Shown here: positions 42,346 to 51,353 of the stretch, one piece after another | How positions within the stretch are numbered: the stretch's first letter is position 1 | How the letters are laid out: every line of letters starts with the position of its first letter | Assembly (NCBI GenBank): GCA_963678205.1 | Contig: OY782760.1 | Span: 868,001-932,000, forward strand | Direction: 5' to 3' | DNA length: 64,000 bases | Source of the DNA: G963556115 sp963678205 | Lineage (GTDB): Bacteria; Planctomycetota; SZUA-567 | Position numbers and translations under genes: made by a program | The notes under the pieces: generated by a model | Database searches by the model: none | What the model saw: only the letters and a program-made list of their open reading frames with translations | What the model was told of the DNA's origin: nothing

Positions 42346-44028
42346 ATGCGTGTACAGATCAAACCCGAGGAGATCAGTGCGTTGATCAAAGAAGAAATTT
42401 CTTCTTTTGGTCGTGAAGTTGATCGTGCAGAGGTTGGTGAGGTATTACAGGTGGGTGATGGTATTGCTCGCGTGCATGGTTTAGAAAATGCCTGTGCGGG
42501 TGAATTACTTGAATTCCCTACTGGTGTTAAGGGAATTGCTCTTAATATCGAAGAAGATAATATCGGTGTGGTTCTACTCGGTTCAGATATCGGTATACGT
42601 GAAGGTGATACGGTAAAAAGAACAGGTAGTATCTCAGAGGTGCCTGTCGGTGAAGCTCTTCTTGGTCGTGTTGTTGATGCTCTTGGTGAGCCAGTTGATG
42701 GTAAGGGTGCAATTGAATCAACTGAAAAAAGACATGTTGAGAGAATTGCTCCAGGTATTGTTGAACGTCAGCCTGTTCAAGAACCATTTCAAACTGGTAT
42801 TAAGTGTATTGACTCAATGACGCCAATTGGCCGTGGTCAGCGTGAACTTATTATTGGTGATAGGCAGACTGGTAAGACTGCTATTGCTCTTGATGCAATT
42901 TTAAATCAGAATCACGGTTGGGATGGTAATATAGATTCTCTCGATGTTATCTGTATATATGTTGCAATTGGGCAGAAGCGCTCTACTGTAACAAGAATTA
43001 TTGATACTCTTCAAAAAGAAGGAGCCCTTGGTTATACAATTGTTGTTACAGCTACAGCATCTGACCCTGCTTCTCAGCAGTATCTTGCACCATATACGGG
43101 TGTAACTCTTGGTGAGTACTTTATGGAAAAAGGTAAGCATGTGCTTGTTGTTTATGATGATTTGTCAAAGCATGCATGGGCATATCGTGAAATTTCATTA
43201 CAGCTACGTCGTCCTCCAGGACGTGAAGCGTATCCAGGTGATGTCTTCTATCTGCATTCTCGTTTACTCGAACGTGCGGTAAAACTTGCTAATAAATATG
43301 TTATTGTTGGTAGTAGTGTGGATGAGTCAACACTTACTGAAGAGAACGCTGAAGGTATGGTATATGTTGGCGTGCCAGGTTACGAAGAGGCAAGTGAGGC
43401 TGTAAAATCAATGTCTGGTAAAAAGCTTGCAAAAATTCCTTCAAGTGGTGGTTCGCTTACAGCGCTACCAATTATTGAAACTCAGGCTGGTGACGTTTCA
43501 GCGTATATTCCAACCAATGTTATTTCAATTACTGATGGTCAGATCTTCTTAGTAAGTTCACTCTTCTTCTCTGGTGTTCGCCCTGCTATGGATGTTGGTA
43601 TTTCTGTATCACGTGTAGGTGGTGCAGCGCAAATTAAAGCAATGAAGAAGGTTTCTGGTAGCTTGAAGTTAGATCTAGCTCAGTACCGTGAGCTTGAAGC
43701 GTTTGCTCAGTTTGGTTCAGATCTTGATCTAGTGACACAGAGACAGCTAGCTCGTGGTGAAAGACTTGTTGAAATGCTCAAACAGCAGCAGTATGAACCA
43801 CTTCCAGTTTGGGAACAGGTTGTTGCTATCTTCTGTGGTGTTGAAGGTTACCTTGACTCTCTTGAGGTAGAAGCTATTGGAAGATTCGAGTCAGAGTTAT
43901 TAGTATTTATTCGTTCAGAAAAAACGGCAATTCTTGATGAAATTAAAAATACAGGTAATTTGTCAGACGCGAATAAAGAAGCTCTAAAAGCCGCTATTGA
44001 CGAGTTTAAAGGCAAGTTTGTTCAGTAG
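42346..44028 (+). CDS. atpA: ATP synthase F1 subunit alpha, with an insertion
   Basis: The non-catalytic nucleotide-binding subunit. The P-loop GDRQTGKT is at 171-178, followed by IYVAIGQKRSTV, YDDLSKHAWAYREISLQLRRPPGREAYPGD and GSLTALPIIETQAGDVSAYIPTNVISITDGQI, including the Ser-x-x-Arg loop ISVSRVGGAAQ. Length is 560 versus 513 in E. coli. Most of the excess is an insertion of about 37 residues between the ERAVKLANKY helix and GSLTAL (about 319-366), plus about 9 residues near 190-199. GAGAGGGTG precedes the ATG. Confidence 0.97.
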   Translation: MRVQIKPEEISALIKEEISSFGREVDRAEVGEVLQVGDGIARVHGLENACAGELLEFPTGVKGIALNIEEDNIGVVLLGSDIGIREGDTVKRTGSISEVPVGEALLGRVVDALGEPVDGKGAIESTEKRHVERIAPGIVERQPVQEPFQTGIKCIDSMTPIGRGQRELIIGDRQTGKTAIALDAILNQNHGWDGNIDSLDVICIYVAIGQKRSTVTRIIDTLQKEGALGYTIVVTATASDPASQQYLAPYTGVTLGEYFMEKGKHVLVVYDDLSKHAWAYREISLQLRRPPGREAYPGDVFYLHSRLLERAVKLANKYVIVGSSVDESTLTEENAEGMVYVGVPGYEEASEAVKSMSGKKLAKIPSSGGSLTALPIIETQAGDVSAYIPTNVISITDGQIFLVSSLFFSGVRPAMDVGISVSRVGGAAQIKAMKKVSGSLKLDLAQYRELEAFAQFGSDLDLVTQRQLARGERLVEMLKQQQYEPLPVWEQVVAIFCGVEGYLDSLEVEAIGRFESELLVFIRSEKTAILDEIKNTGNLSDANKEALKAAIDEFKGKFVQ

Positions 44029-44118
44029 TAGTTCGTTGTTTGATATAGTCAAGCATTGAGTAATAAAGTTATTTTTACTTTAAATTTATTTGCGTTATAT
44101 ACTAATTGGGATATTTCT

Positions 44119-45015
44119 ATGGCACAGGCTAGACAGGTTTTGACTCGTATTAATTCGGTCAAAAACACACAGAAAATTACTCGTGCTATGAAGATGGTTG
44201 CAGCGGCGAAGCTCAATCGTGCACAGAGTAAGATGGATAGTATCAGACCTTATTCACAGGGCATAGCGGCAATCTTTTCTGGGATAGCTAGTAATCTTTT
44301 CGGTGATGAACACCCTCTACTGCAACCAAGAGAGTGTAAACGCGTGCTTTCAATAGTTATTGGAGGTGATCGTGGTTTATGTGGTGGCTTCAATAATAAC
44401 ATTATTAGGGAAGCAAAAAAATATGCACTTGAGAATAACAATGTAGATCATGTATTCTACGCCATTGGTAAACGGGCAATCTGGGGACTCAATAAAGAGC
44501 ATAAGAATGTACTTAAAAGCTGGTATGATGTCTTTGATAAACTGTCTTTCTTGCTATCTGGTGATATTGCTAAAAGATTGATTGGTTTGTATTTAAGTAA
44601 AGATGAGTCTGAAAAAATTGATGAAGTAAATATTATTTATAATCAGTTTGTTTCTCGTATGTCACAGGTGCCTACTGTGCAGCGTATAATGCCGTTAAAT
44701 CTTAGTGAAATTGCTGAGCAGGCTGCTGCTATTGAGAAGAAGGAAGATTATATACGACCAGTATATAACATTGAACCTTCTCCTGCTGAAGCTCTGACTT
44801 CTCTTGTTACACATTATATTTCGACTGAGATTTATCACGCAATAATTGAAAGTTATGCTGCTGAACTTGCAGCCCGTATGGCTGCAATGGATAGTGCAAC
44901 AAATTCAGCAGATGATATGATTGGGTCTCTTACCCTATTATATAACCGAGCACGTCAGGCAGGTATTACTTCTGAACTTCTCGATATTGTTGGTGGGGCA
45001 AATGCTCTGGATTAG
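44119..45015 (+). CDS. atpG: ATP synthase F1 subunit gamma
   Basis: The central stalk of the rotor. The family start MAQARQVLTRINSVKNTQKITRAMKMVAAAKLNRAQ identifies the ATG at 44119, giving 298 residues; an in-frame TTG at 44056 would add 21 residues unlike the family. Other signatures are VIGGDRGLCGGFNNNI (about 98-112) and the C-terminal helix AARMAAMDSATNSADDMIGSLTLLYNRARQAGITSELLDIVGGANAL. The upstream sequence has only a weak Shine-Dalgarno (GGGA). Confidence 0.95.
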   Translation: MAQARQVLTRINSVKNTQKITRAMKMVAAAKLNRAQSKMDSIRPYSQGIAAIFSGIASNLFGDEHPLLQPRECKRVLSIVIGGDRGLCGGFNNNIIREAKKYALENNNVDHVFYAIGKRAIWGLNKEHKNVLKSWYDVFDKLSFLLSGDIAKRLIGLYLSKDESEKIDEVNIIYNQFVSRMSQVPTVQRIMPLNLSEIAEQAAAIEKKEDYIRPVYNIEPSPAEALTSLVTHYISTEIYHAIIESYAAELAARMAAMDSATNSADDMIGSLTLLYNRARQAGITSELLDIVGGANALD

Positions 45016-45105
45016 TTAGTTTTACTTTTGTTTTATTTTTAATAAAACAGAGTGTATATATAGTATTAATTTGAATATTTTAACCGAAGTATTCGGAGAT
45101 TAAAG

Positions 45106-46512
45106 ATGATACAGCAAGACAAAACGTTTGGGAAAATTAAATCAATCGCTGGACCTGTTGTTGACGTTGAGTTTGATGTAGATAACTTACCTGATATCTA
45201 TTCTGCTCTTACTGTTGACAATAATGGTAAAACTTTGACACTTGAAGTTGCACAGCACTTGGGTGAACGTAGTGTTCGTACAGTTGCAATGAGCAGTACT
45301 GACGGACTTATGCGTGGAATGGATGTTAATAATACTGGCCATATGATTATGGCTCCTGTTGGTGAGAAGGCACTGGGGCGTATTATGAACGTTACAGGTG
45401 AACCTGTGGATGGATTGGGACCGATTGATTCTGAGAAGTCATACCCAATTCACCGTGACGCACCAACATTTGCAGAGCAGTCTACATCTACTGAGATGCT
45501 TGAGACTGGTATCAAGGTTATCGACCTTGTACAGCCTATTCCAAAGGGTGGTAAAGTTGGTTTGTTCGGTGGTGCTGGTGTTGGTAAGACAGTTGTGATG
45601 AAAGAGCTTATCCGTTCAATTGCAACAGAACATGGTGGTAGATCAGTTATGGCGGGTGTGGGAGAACGTACTCGTGAAGGTAATGATTTATGGCTTGAAC
45701 TTATGGAATCAAATGTTTTGGATAAGACAGCTTTGATCTATGGTCAAATGAATGAACCTCCTGGGGCACGTCTTCGTGTTGCGCTTACTGCTCTTGCAGT
45801 GGCGGAATACTTCCGTGATGAAGAGGGAATGGATGTTCTATTATTTATCGATAATATTTTCCGTTTCGTTCAGGCTGGTTCTGAGGTGTCTGCACTTCTT
45901 GGACGTATGCCATCAGCAGTAGGATATCAGCCTACTCTTGCAACAGAAATGGGTGCGCTTCAGGAACGTATTACTTCTACTAAGAAGGGTTCAATTACAT
46001 CTATTCAGGCTATTTATGTACCTGCCGATGATTATACTGACCCTGCTCCAGCTACATGTTTTGCTCATATTGATGCGACTACAGCTCTATCACGTCAGAT
46101 TTCAGCTCTTGGTATCTATCCTGCGGTAGATCCACTTGAATCAAGCTCAACAATTCTTGATCCACGTGTTGTTGGTGAAAAACATTATGAAGTAGCAACT
46201 GAAGTTAAGAAAATTCTTCAAAAGTACAAAGAATTACAGGACATTATCGCTATTCTTGGTATGGATGAGCTTTCTGATGAAGATAAAATTACTGTTGCCC
46301 GTGCTCGTAAGGTTCAGAGATTCTTGAGTCAACCGTTCTTTGTTGCTGAGCAGTTTACTGGTATGGAAGGTCGTTATGTACCAATCGCTGAGACTGTAGA
46401 TGGTTTTTCTCAGATTCTGGCTGGTGAATGTGACGATTTGCCTGAACAAGCATTCTTATTTTGCGGTAATATTGAAGAAGTACGAGAGAAAGCAAAAAAA
46501 CTTGCAGAATAG
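45106..46512 (+). CDS. atpD: ATP synthase F1 subunit beta
   Basis: The catalytic subunit. Walker A GGAGVGKT is at 155-162, followed by GVGERTREGNDL with the catalytic Glu, Walker B DVLLFIDNIFRF, the SALLGRMPSAVGYQPTLATEMG block and a DELSDED version of the DELSEED lever. The length of 468 is normal. Its place between gamma and epsilon completes the usual F1 order. The gaps between genes in this operon (90-230 bases) are large for an ATP synthase operon. Confidence 0.98.
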   Translation: MIQQDKTFGKIKSIAGPVVDVEFDVDNLPDIYSALTVDNNGKTLTLEVAQHLGERSVRTVAMSSTDGLMRGMDVNNTGHMIMAPVGEKALGRIMNVTGEPVDGLGPIDSEKSYPIHRDAPTFAEQSTSTEMLETGIKVIDLVQPIPKGGKVGLFGGAGVGKTVVMKELIRSIATEHGGRSVMAGVGERTREGNDLWLELMESNVLDKTALIYGQMNEPPGARLRVALTALAVAEYFRDEEGMDVLLFIDNIFRFVQAGSEVSALLGRMPSAVGYQPTLATEMGALQERITSTKKGSITSIQAIYVPADDYTDPAPATCFAHIDATTALSRQISALGIYPAVDPLESSSTILDPRVVGEKHYEVATEVKKILQKYKELQDIIAILGMDELSDEDKITVARARKVQRFLSQPFFVAEQFTGMEGRYVPIAETVDGFSQILAGECDDLPEQAFLFCGNIEEVREKAKKLAE

Positions 46513-46706
46513 TTTTTTTGTAAGATTACGTGGGATATAAGCTTTTGACCTTGGTGTATGTATATAATAAGTTGTATTTGTATATGTAACTATGACATCG
46601 ATGAGAGATCTTGTGTTGATGTAATAGAATTTGCTCTCAGCTTTTAGTGATATCCTTGAGTATGCTTTCTTAATCTATAAACTAATTTGATCAATGAGGT
46701 GATATT

Positions 46707-47174
46707 GTGGCTGATAATGTAAAGCATGAAGATGAGGTGTTATCCTTTAAATGTAGGGTTATTACGCCTTTGAAGTCGGTGTTTGAAGGTGAAGTTACTG
46801 ACTTGACAGCTATTGGTGAGAGTGGTGAATTTGAGTTGCAGCCGCGGCATGAACCTTTTTTGTCACCTCTGAAAGTTGGGCTGTTGACAGTAACAGTACT
46901 TGAAGATAACGAGAAAAAAAGTATCAGTATGGCTGTGCATGGCGGTTTTCTCGATATGACAGGGGAAGAAGCTACTGTTTATGCTAATTCTGCAGAACGG
47001 TCCGATGAAATTGACCTTGAAAGAGCGAAGTTAGCGAAAAAGCGTGCGCAGGAACTTCTTGAGTCTGTAAGTGTTAGTAAAGGAGAAGAAGCTCCGGTTG
47101 ATTTAGATAGAGCGCAGTTATCGCTAATGAGAGCGATTCTTCGAATTCAGATGGCTGAAGGAACAGTTAATTAA
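46707..47174 (+). CDS. atpC: ATP synthase F1 subunit epsilon
   Basis: Regulatory rotor subunit of 155 residues starting with GTG, 7 bases after GAGGTGAT. The N-terminal beta sandwich has FKCRVITPLKSVFEGEVTDLTAIGESGEFELQPRHEPFLSPL and a late VHGGFLDMTGEEATVYA. The C-terminal helical hairpin (DEIDLERAKLAKKRAQELLE and LDRAQLSLMRAILRIQMAE) is complete, so it could inhibit hydrolysis as in other bacteria. The 194-base spacer after atpD has no gene. Confidence 0.93.
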   Translation: MADNVKHEDEVLSFKCRVITPLKSVFEGEVTDLTAIGESGEFELQPRHEPFLSPLKVGLLTVTVLEDNEKKSISMAVHGGFLDMTGEEATVYANSAERSDEIDLERAKLAKKRAQELLESVSVSKGEEAPVDLDRAQLSLMRAILRIQMAEGTVN

Positions 47175-47210
47175 TATTATATACTGAAAAGTTGTTTTGC
47201 TTTAAAATAC

Positions 47211-47248
47211 CAAGGGTATAGTCAGTTGTGGCTATACCCTTGATTTTA
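47211..47248 (+). terminator. Terminator of the ATP synthase operon
   Basis: An 11-bp perfect stem CAAGGGTATAG / CTATACCCTTG with a 10-base loop and a T-rich tail, 37 bases after atpC. Confidence 0.82.
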
Positions 47249-47378
47249 TTATAATGTAGGTATGAAATGGTCATTAAAGTAGAATGATATATAACGTTGA
47301 ATTTAGAAGTACTGATAAGTACAATTTGAGCATATAGAAGTGTAAATTATGATATATTAGGATTTGATAGGAGAAATT

Positions 47379-48038
47379 ATGAGATGTTATATTCTTTTAG
47401 TTATGTGTTTTTGTGTATTATGCATGTCAAGTATCGCTGGAGAAAAAGAAATAACAGTTCAGTCTCTGGATAATGAATGGGCAATGTATGGGGATGGTAT
47501 TAAAAAGGTCAAGAATAATATACTTTGCTTAGAGGAAAAGAAGCATTCCAAAGGGGCGGTGCTCGTAAGTCCAGATGTTTACGAACAAAGGGTCGTGCTA
47601 AGTTTTGAAATTATGCCGGTTAGTCCTTTAACAGTTATTAATATAATACTTGCAGCAAGTGATCGCGAATTTAACGATAAATTATTTATGCCTAGAAATT
47701 ATGAGGGCAATTTGAAGTTCTGGAAGAATAGGGTTAATAGCTATATATTTACATTTGGTAACTCGGCAACAAATAGTTTGCCGAATTTAGGAAAGTATCC
47801 CGAGAAAAAAATACTTATCGTTGCAGAGAATAACGTCTTAAAGCCTGGAGTATTTAATAAAGTTGAAATTGGAAGAAGGCGTGATAAGTTCTGGTTGATT
47901 ATAAATGGTGAGGAGTTGTTCAAATTTGATGATAATCATGAGCATAAGGATGGTAAAATTGCAATAAGAATTCATGGCCTCTTTGGCGAAAAGGGAATGT
48001 GTCTTATTAGAAATATTTCAATAAGAGATAGGAAATAG
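47379..48038 (+). CDS. Secreted lectin/glucanase-fold protein (DUF1961- or DUF1080-like)
   Basis: A 219-residue protein with a signal peptide (about 1-20, ending IAG). The rest is predicted beta-rich with the pattern of concanavalin-type lectin domains: VVLSFEIMPVSPLTVINIIL early, FNKVEIGRRRDKFWLIINGEELFKFDD and HKDGKIAIRIHGLFGEKGMCLIRNISIRD at the end, the usual closing strands of DUF1961/DUF1080 proteins. No catalytic residues are certain. It may bind or cut a polysaccharide. The ATG at 47379 has AGGAGAAATT upstream; the upstream TTG at 47364 is rejected for that reason. Confidence 0.6.
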   Translation: MRCYILLVMCFCVLCMSSIAGEKEITVQSLDNEWAMYGDGIKKVKNNILCLEEKKHSKGAVLVSPDVYEQRVVLSFEIMPVSPLTVINIILAASDREFNDKLFMPRNYEGNLKFWKNRVNSYIFTFGNSATNSLPNLGKYPEKKILIVAENNVLKPGVFNKVEIGRRRDKFWLIINGEELFKFDDNHEHKDGKIAIRIHGLFGEKGMCLIRNISIRDRK

Positions 48039-48070
48039 ATATTAAACCTATCATAGAGTAAGAATTAAAA

Positions 48071-48092
48071 GCCCCTGTATTGCTACAGAGGC
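48071..48092. terminator. Hairpin between the lectin-fold gene and the small Cys protein gene
   Basis: A 9-bp stem GCCCCTGTA / TACAGAGGC with one mismatch and a 4-base loop. It lies between convergent genes, with a T4 tract on the minus side and TTTTTG 8 bases after it on the plus side, so it could serve both. Confidence 0.55.
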
Positions 48093-48157
48093 TCAGCGGT
48101 TTTTGTAATGGAGAAATAGGAGTTCTCTCATCACTGGTGTTTGTAATCCAGACTATG

Positions 48158-48352
48158 TTAATTATTATATCTTGATAATTCATTGGATACGAGATTTGCA
48201 TATGCAACATCTATCATTGCAGAAAATTTGGTAAAAGATTCTTTAGGTATTTTCAGTGAAGCATTACCGACATTAATGGTAATAATACCGCAGGTACAAG
48301 TAACAACGTTTCCAAGTGAGCTTGATGAAATTACTTCGTGGTTACAGTTCAT
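48158..48352 (-). CDS. Small Cys/His protein (64 aa), unknown function
   Basis: A short gene supported by a strong Shine-Dalgarno (AGGAGG, 6 bases before the ATG). The sequence has C-x-H near the start (Cys3, His5) and CTCG further on, then GNASLKIPKESFTKF. The Cys-His...Cys-x-Cys-Gly set followed by a G-N-x-S-L strand recalls a small zinc-ribbon-like family of unknown function, often annotated only by DUF number; I am not sure which. The protein has no membrane helix. Confidence 0.55.
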   Translation of the reverse strand: MNCNHEVISSSSLGNVVTCTCGIITINVGNASLKIPKESFTKFSAMIDVAYANLVSNELSRYNN

Positions 48353-48401
48353 AACATCCTCCTGTTATATGTATACTAATAAAAAAGTTATTTGCGTTTA
48401 A

Positions 48402-48957
48402 AATTAATAAAGCTATGCTAAGCTAATTTGCAATTTAGATTGTTTGCTCAGTCCTTAATTGCTTTATTAATATGAGGCTATTTATATCAACTGCGCCACA
48501 TATTGGAGTTTTTTAAAATAATGCCAATTTCATTAATATGAGAGTAACTGCAGCTTTTTAGTTATTAGTATCAAATAGTAGGGCTCTTTTTTCTAAAAAA
48601 TTTAGTTCTGTCAAAGATGATATAGCCATATTCAAGTTAATATCAATTTTTTTTTATTCTATATCTATTACCCCAGTATTAGAATATGGGATGAGCTTAA
48701 CTAGTTAGCCGAATTGCACATTTATATTGGCTTAATTGCAACCTCTTCTTTTTTTTAAGTTGTCTTTATACAGTTTGTAGTCAGTATTATATTATTATCT
48801 ATCATTGCTAAAGTAAACTCTCAATTTCAAAGTTATTACCAGTTTGTTAAGTGAGCTTAAATAAGTTAGTTTTTTCTAACTCATATAAGTTAGTTTAATC
48901 TAATCTGTCTTAAAAGTCAAGAAAGTATTTATTTTTTTTTAAAAAAAAAGTAGAAGT
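48402..48957. other. AT-rich stretch without a gene
   Basis: I find no gene, tRNA or terminator here. It holds two neighbouring dyads of the same type, GTTAG-N6-CTAAC at 48865-48880 and GTTAG-N6-CTAAT at 48889-48904, downstream of the ATP-grasp gene. They share half-sites with the palindrome at the MarR promoter (51833). Confidence 0.5.
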
Positions 48958-50124
48958 TTATTTGATTTTACAAAAATCTTCAAAATTTTCATTGAGTAGC
49001 CAGTTACAAAGATCGCGGTCTTTTTTATCAAAGGCAAAGAAAACAAATCCAAAAAGAGGGTACGTTTTAAAATCTATTTTACGTATTTCTTTTAAATCTG
49101 AAAATTTACCTTTTATTTTCTCGTAGTCGAATTCCTTTGTAGAATTAATAAGTGAGCTTGAGATAACAGACATTCCGTACGACTTGTTGTCGCTTTGTGC
49201 GCAGATGCTGTTCCAATCAGGTACTTTCTTGTCTGCAAAATACTGATATGGGTTTATGCCATAAGCGTAGTAACAAAGATCCGTGCAGCACCATCCAGCA
49301 AATCTTAGAGGGTTGATTTCAATTGGTTTGACTATTCCATCGCTATCTACTCTTACTTCTGCATGTAAGGCGAAGCCGTTGAGGTCAATAATCGATCTCA
49401 ATTTATTAAGAAAATCAGTAAATGGTGCAAGCCATTCTTGAATAATGTCTGTGGAGGTTATATATAACCTGTCACTCATATCAGTATCATCTTTGAAGAC
49501 ATGTTCATAAATATTAACAATAACAGGTTCGTTGTTTTCAGAATAGTATGCATCAATAGCAAATTCTCTACCAGTAATGATGCTTTCAAGAATGAAGGAA
49601 GAACTGTCTAGAACAGATTTAGGGAAAACAGCTGATAAGTTTTCCATCTCTGAGATAATTTTGCCTTGAACCACTTCCAGCTCTTGTTGAGTATCGATGC
49701 GGTATACACCGGCACTTAAGAATCCAACAGTTGGTTTTAGAATAAAAGGTTTGTTAAAGCTTGAGAATTCATAATTAATAAGTTCATCAAGTGATAACAA
49801 TTTAAAATCAATACCAGGAAATATATTATTATACTGTTCTCTGAAAAGGTGCTTGTTTTTAAACAGTTCAATACATTCTCTAAGTCTATGTTTGACGGGT
49901 AAAATTTCATCCAGTAGCATGAGAGCATTTTCACTGTTTGAATAAATCCAGCGGCCTTCATTTTGTAATATTTTCTTACTGGCTTCTGCTTTGGAAATAA
50001 ATTTATGCTGGTTGTCGAAGGTGTGGTTAGCTAAAAAATCATTTTGTAATATATTGGCGCCTTCGCAGCTTGAGATAAAATTTTGGGCTAAATTTGAAAT
50101 ATATGGCTCGGTAAAAATAAACAT
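48958..50124 (-). CDS. ATP-grasp ligase of unknown substrate
   Basis: A 388-residue protein of the ATP-grasp carboxylate-amine ligase fold. The central region has KPFILKPTVGFLSAGVYRI, a glycine-rich ATP loop with the binding Lys, followed by SSFILESIITGREFAIDAYY and the metal-binding EVRVDSDGIVKPIEINPLRFAGWC (Glu/Asn). The N-terminus (1-110) has no clear match. Free members often join amino acids or build secondary metabolites. I set the start at the ATG at 50124, 5 bases after AGGAG, rather than at 50139. It stands alone, with a MarR operon upstream. Confidence 0.8.
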   Translation of the reverse strand: MFIFTEPYISNLAQNFISSCEGANILQNDFLANHTFDNQHKFISKAEASKKILQNEGRWIYSNSENALMLLDEILPVKHRLRECIELFKNKHLFREQYNNIFPGIDFKLLSLDELINYEFSSFNKPFILKPTVGFLSAGVYRIDTQQELEVVQGKIISEMENLSAVFPKSVLDSSSFILESIITGREFAIDAYYSENNEPVIVNIYEHVFKDDTDMSDRLYITSTDIIQEWLAPFTDFLNKLRSIIDLNGFALHAEVRVDSDGIVKPIEINPLRFAGWCCTDLCYYAYGINPYQYFADKKVPDWNSICAQSDNKSYGMSVISSSLINSTKEFDYEKIKGKFSDLKEIRKIDFKTYPLFGFVFFAFDKKDRDLCNWLLNENFEDFCKIK

Positions 50125-50159
50125 AGTTTCTCCTAGCATTAATAAAATATTAATGCCAT

Positions 50160-50187
50160 ATTATAGTTTTGAAAAATGCGATTGCAA
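50160..50187 (-). promoter_or_regulatory. Promoter of the ATP-grasp gene
   Basis: On the minus strand TTGCAA (50182-50187), a 16-base spacer and a perfect TATAAT (50160-50165). It ends 36 bases before the ATG. The rest of 50188-50460 is AT-rich, with no gene seen. Confidence 0.6.
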
Positions 50188-50460
50188 TTGCTAAATTAGT
50201 AACAATTGTTAAATCAAAATAGCGGCAACTTGTAATGTTAATTTTTTTGGTGTGATTAGTAAATGTTATAGCATATATAAGTATAATATGTCTTATCAGA
50301 TTCTATGAGATAATCTTACGTATGAGTTTTGAAAATTTATGAGGTATTAATGGCAAATTAATTGTATAAAATCTGGTTGGTAGCATACTGAATACAGCCT
50401 TATTATTTTGTATTACAGTATATTTAAAGTTATTGTTGCAAGAAAATATAGTGAAAATAA

Positions 50461-51351
50461 TCATTGTATAGAGCGTCTTTTAAAACAATTAAAAAGGTTA
50501 TTAATTCCTCTATTTAAATTATTTATATAATACTTAAATTCATGTTTATCAAGTAGAATAGTCAGGAATTGGATGCTTGTTGTTTCATTGAGGCAACCAA
50601 TACTTATACTTGAGATTTTATCAAGTGGTATGTATGTAAAAGTGTATGAATAAGTAGCATCAGCTTCTCCTTTTACTTGTGTGCTTCTATCAATAATAAT
50701 TAATTCATCAGAGTTTTTAATAAAAATAGCACTTGTAAAAACGGTCGTGTTGGAAATATAATTAAGAAGATTCTTCCAAAAGTTGCAAGGGAGTTTAATT
50801 TTAAAACTTGGTTGTACGGCTATAAGGATATTGTCCGGCTCTGTTATTTTCATCCCTTTGAGAAGGTTGTAATAAAGGGTATCGATATTGTCGTAGTTAT
50901 ATTGAATTGCATCTAGAGGAAGTAGTATTTTTGATTTAGGCTGTAGAGATCTCACTATAGCAAGAAAGCTGGTAATAAGTTCATATGAAACAGTATTATA
51001 GTTAATATCAACTGTGTTATCAGCTGTAAAAAATGATATCTTTCCAAGAAGTAAGCATTCCGTTCTTGCGATATACTTGATATCACTCAAGAAAAGCTTG
51101 GTAGTAATAACATCATTGTTATCTCGTTTCAGTATTAATATGTGATCATTAAAAATGCTCACGATCTTGTCATACAGATGCATATCAGGATTAGCTTTTC
51201 TTCTCTCAATTTTGCGAGGAATTTTGAATGTCAAATGAGAAGATTTTATTAAATTTTCATATTTAATAAATAATGGAGGTATTCTATGTTTTCCTTTAAT
51301 CTCTAGAATCCATGGACCAAATGAGTCGAATTCAAATGTGCGTTTAACCAT
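50461..51351 (-). CDS. Protein of unknown function with two PH-like modules, paired with marR
   Basis: I do not recognise the 296-residue protein. Its two halves look alike in layout: strands IVSIFNDHILILKRDNNDVITTKLFLSDIKYIARTECLL (about 66-104) and, later, TVFTSAIFIKNSDELIIIDRSTQ...YIPLDKISSISIGCL (about 205-255). This resembles bacterial PH-type domains that often begin 'ltnkrlii...ip...I.sI'. There is no membrane segment or active site. It starts 2 bases after the MarR stop, so it is co-made with MarR. It may sense or signal at the membrane. Confidence 0.5.
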   Translation of the reverse strand: MVKRTFEFDSFGPWILEIKGKHRIPPLFIKYENLIKSSHLTFKIPRKIERRKANPDMHLYDKIVSIFNDHILILKRDNNDVITTKLFLSDIKYIARTECLLLGKISFFTADNTVDINYNTVSYELITSFLAIVRSLQPKSKILLPLDAIQYNYDNIDTLYYNLLKGMKITEPDNILIAVQPSFKIKLPCNFWKNLLNYISNTTVFTSAIFIKNSDELIIIDRSTQVKGEADATYSYTFTYIPLDKISSISIGCLNETTSIQFLTILLDKHEFKYYINNLNRGINNLFNCFKRRSIQ

Positions 51352-51353
51352 TA

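Noticed and set aside
44056..44118. An N-terminal extension of the gamma subunit from a TTG start.
   Set aside because: The family start MAxARQVLxRIxSVKNT begins at 44119 and the extra 21 residues match nothing.
36444..47174. A V/A-type ATPase operon, suggested by the multi-hairpin rotor protein.
   Set aside because: The a, b, delta, alpha, gamma, beta and epsilon genes are all F-type in sequence and order.
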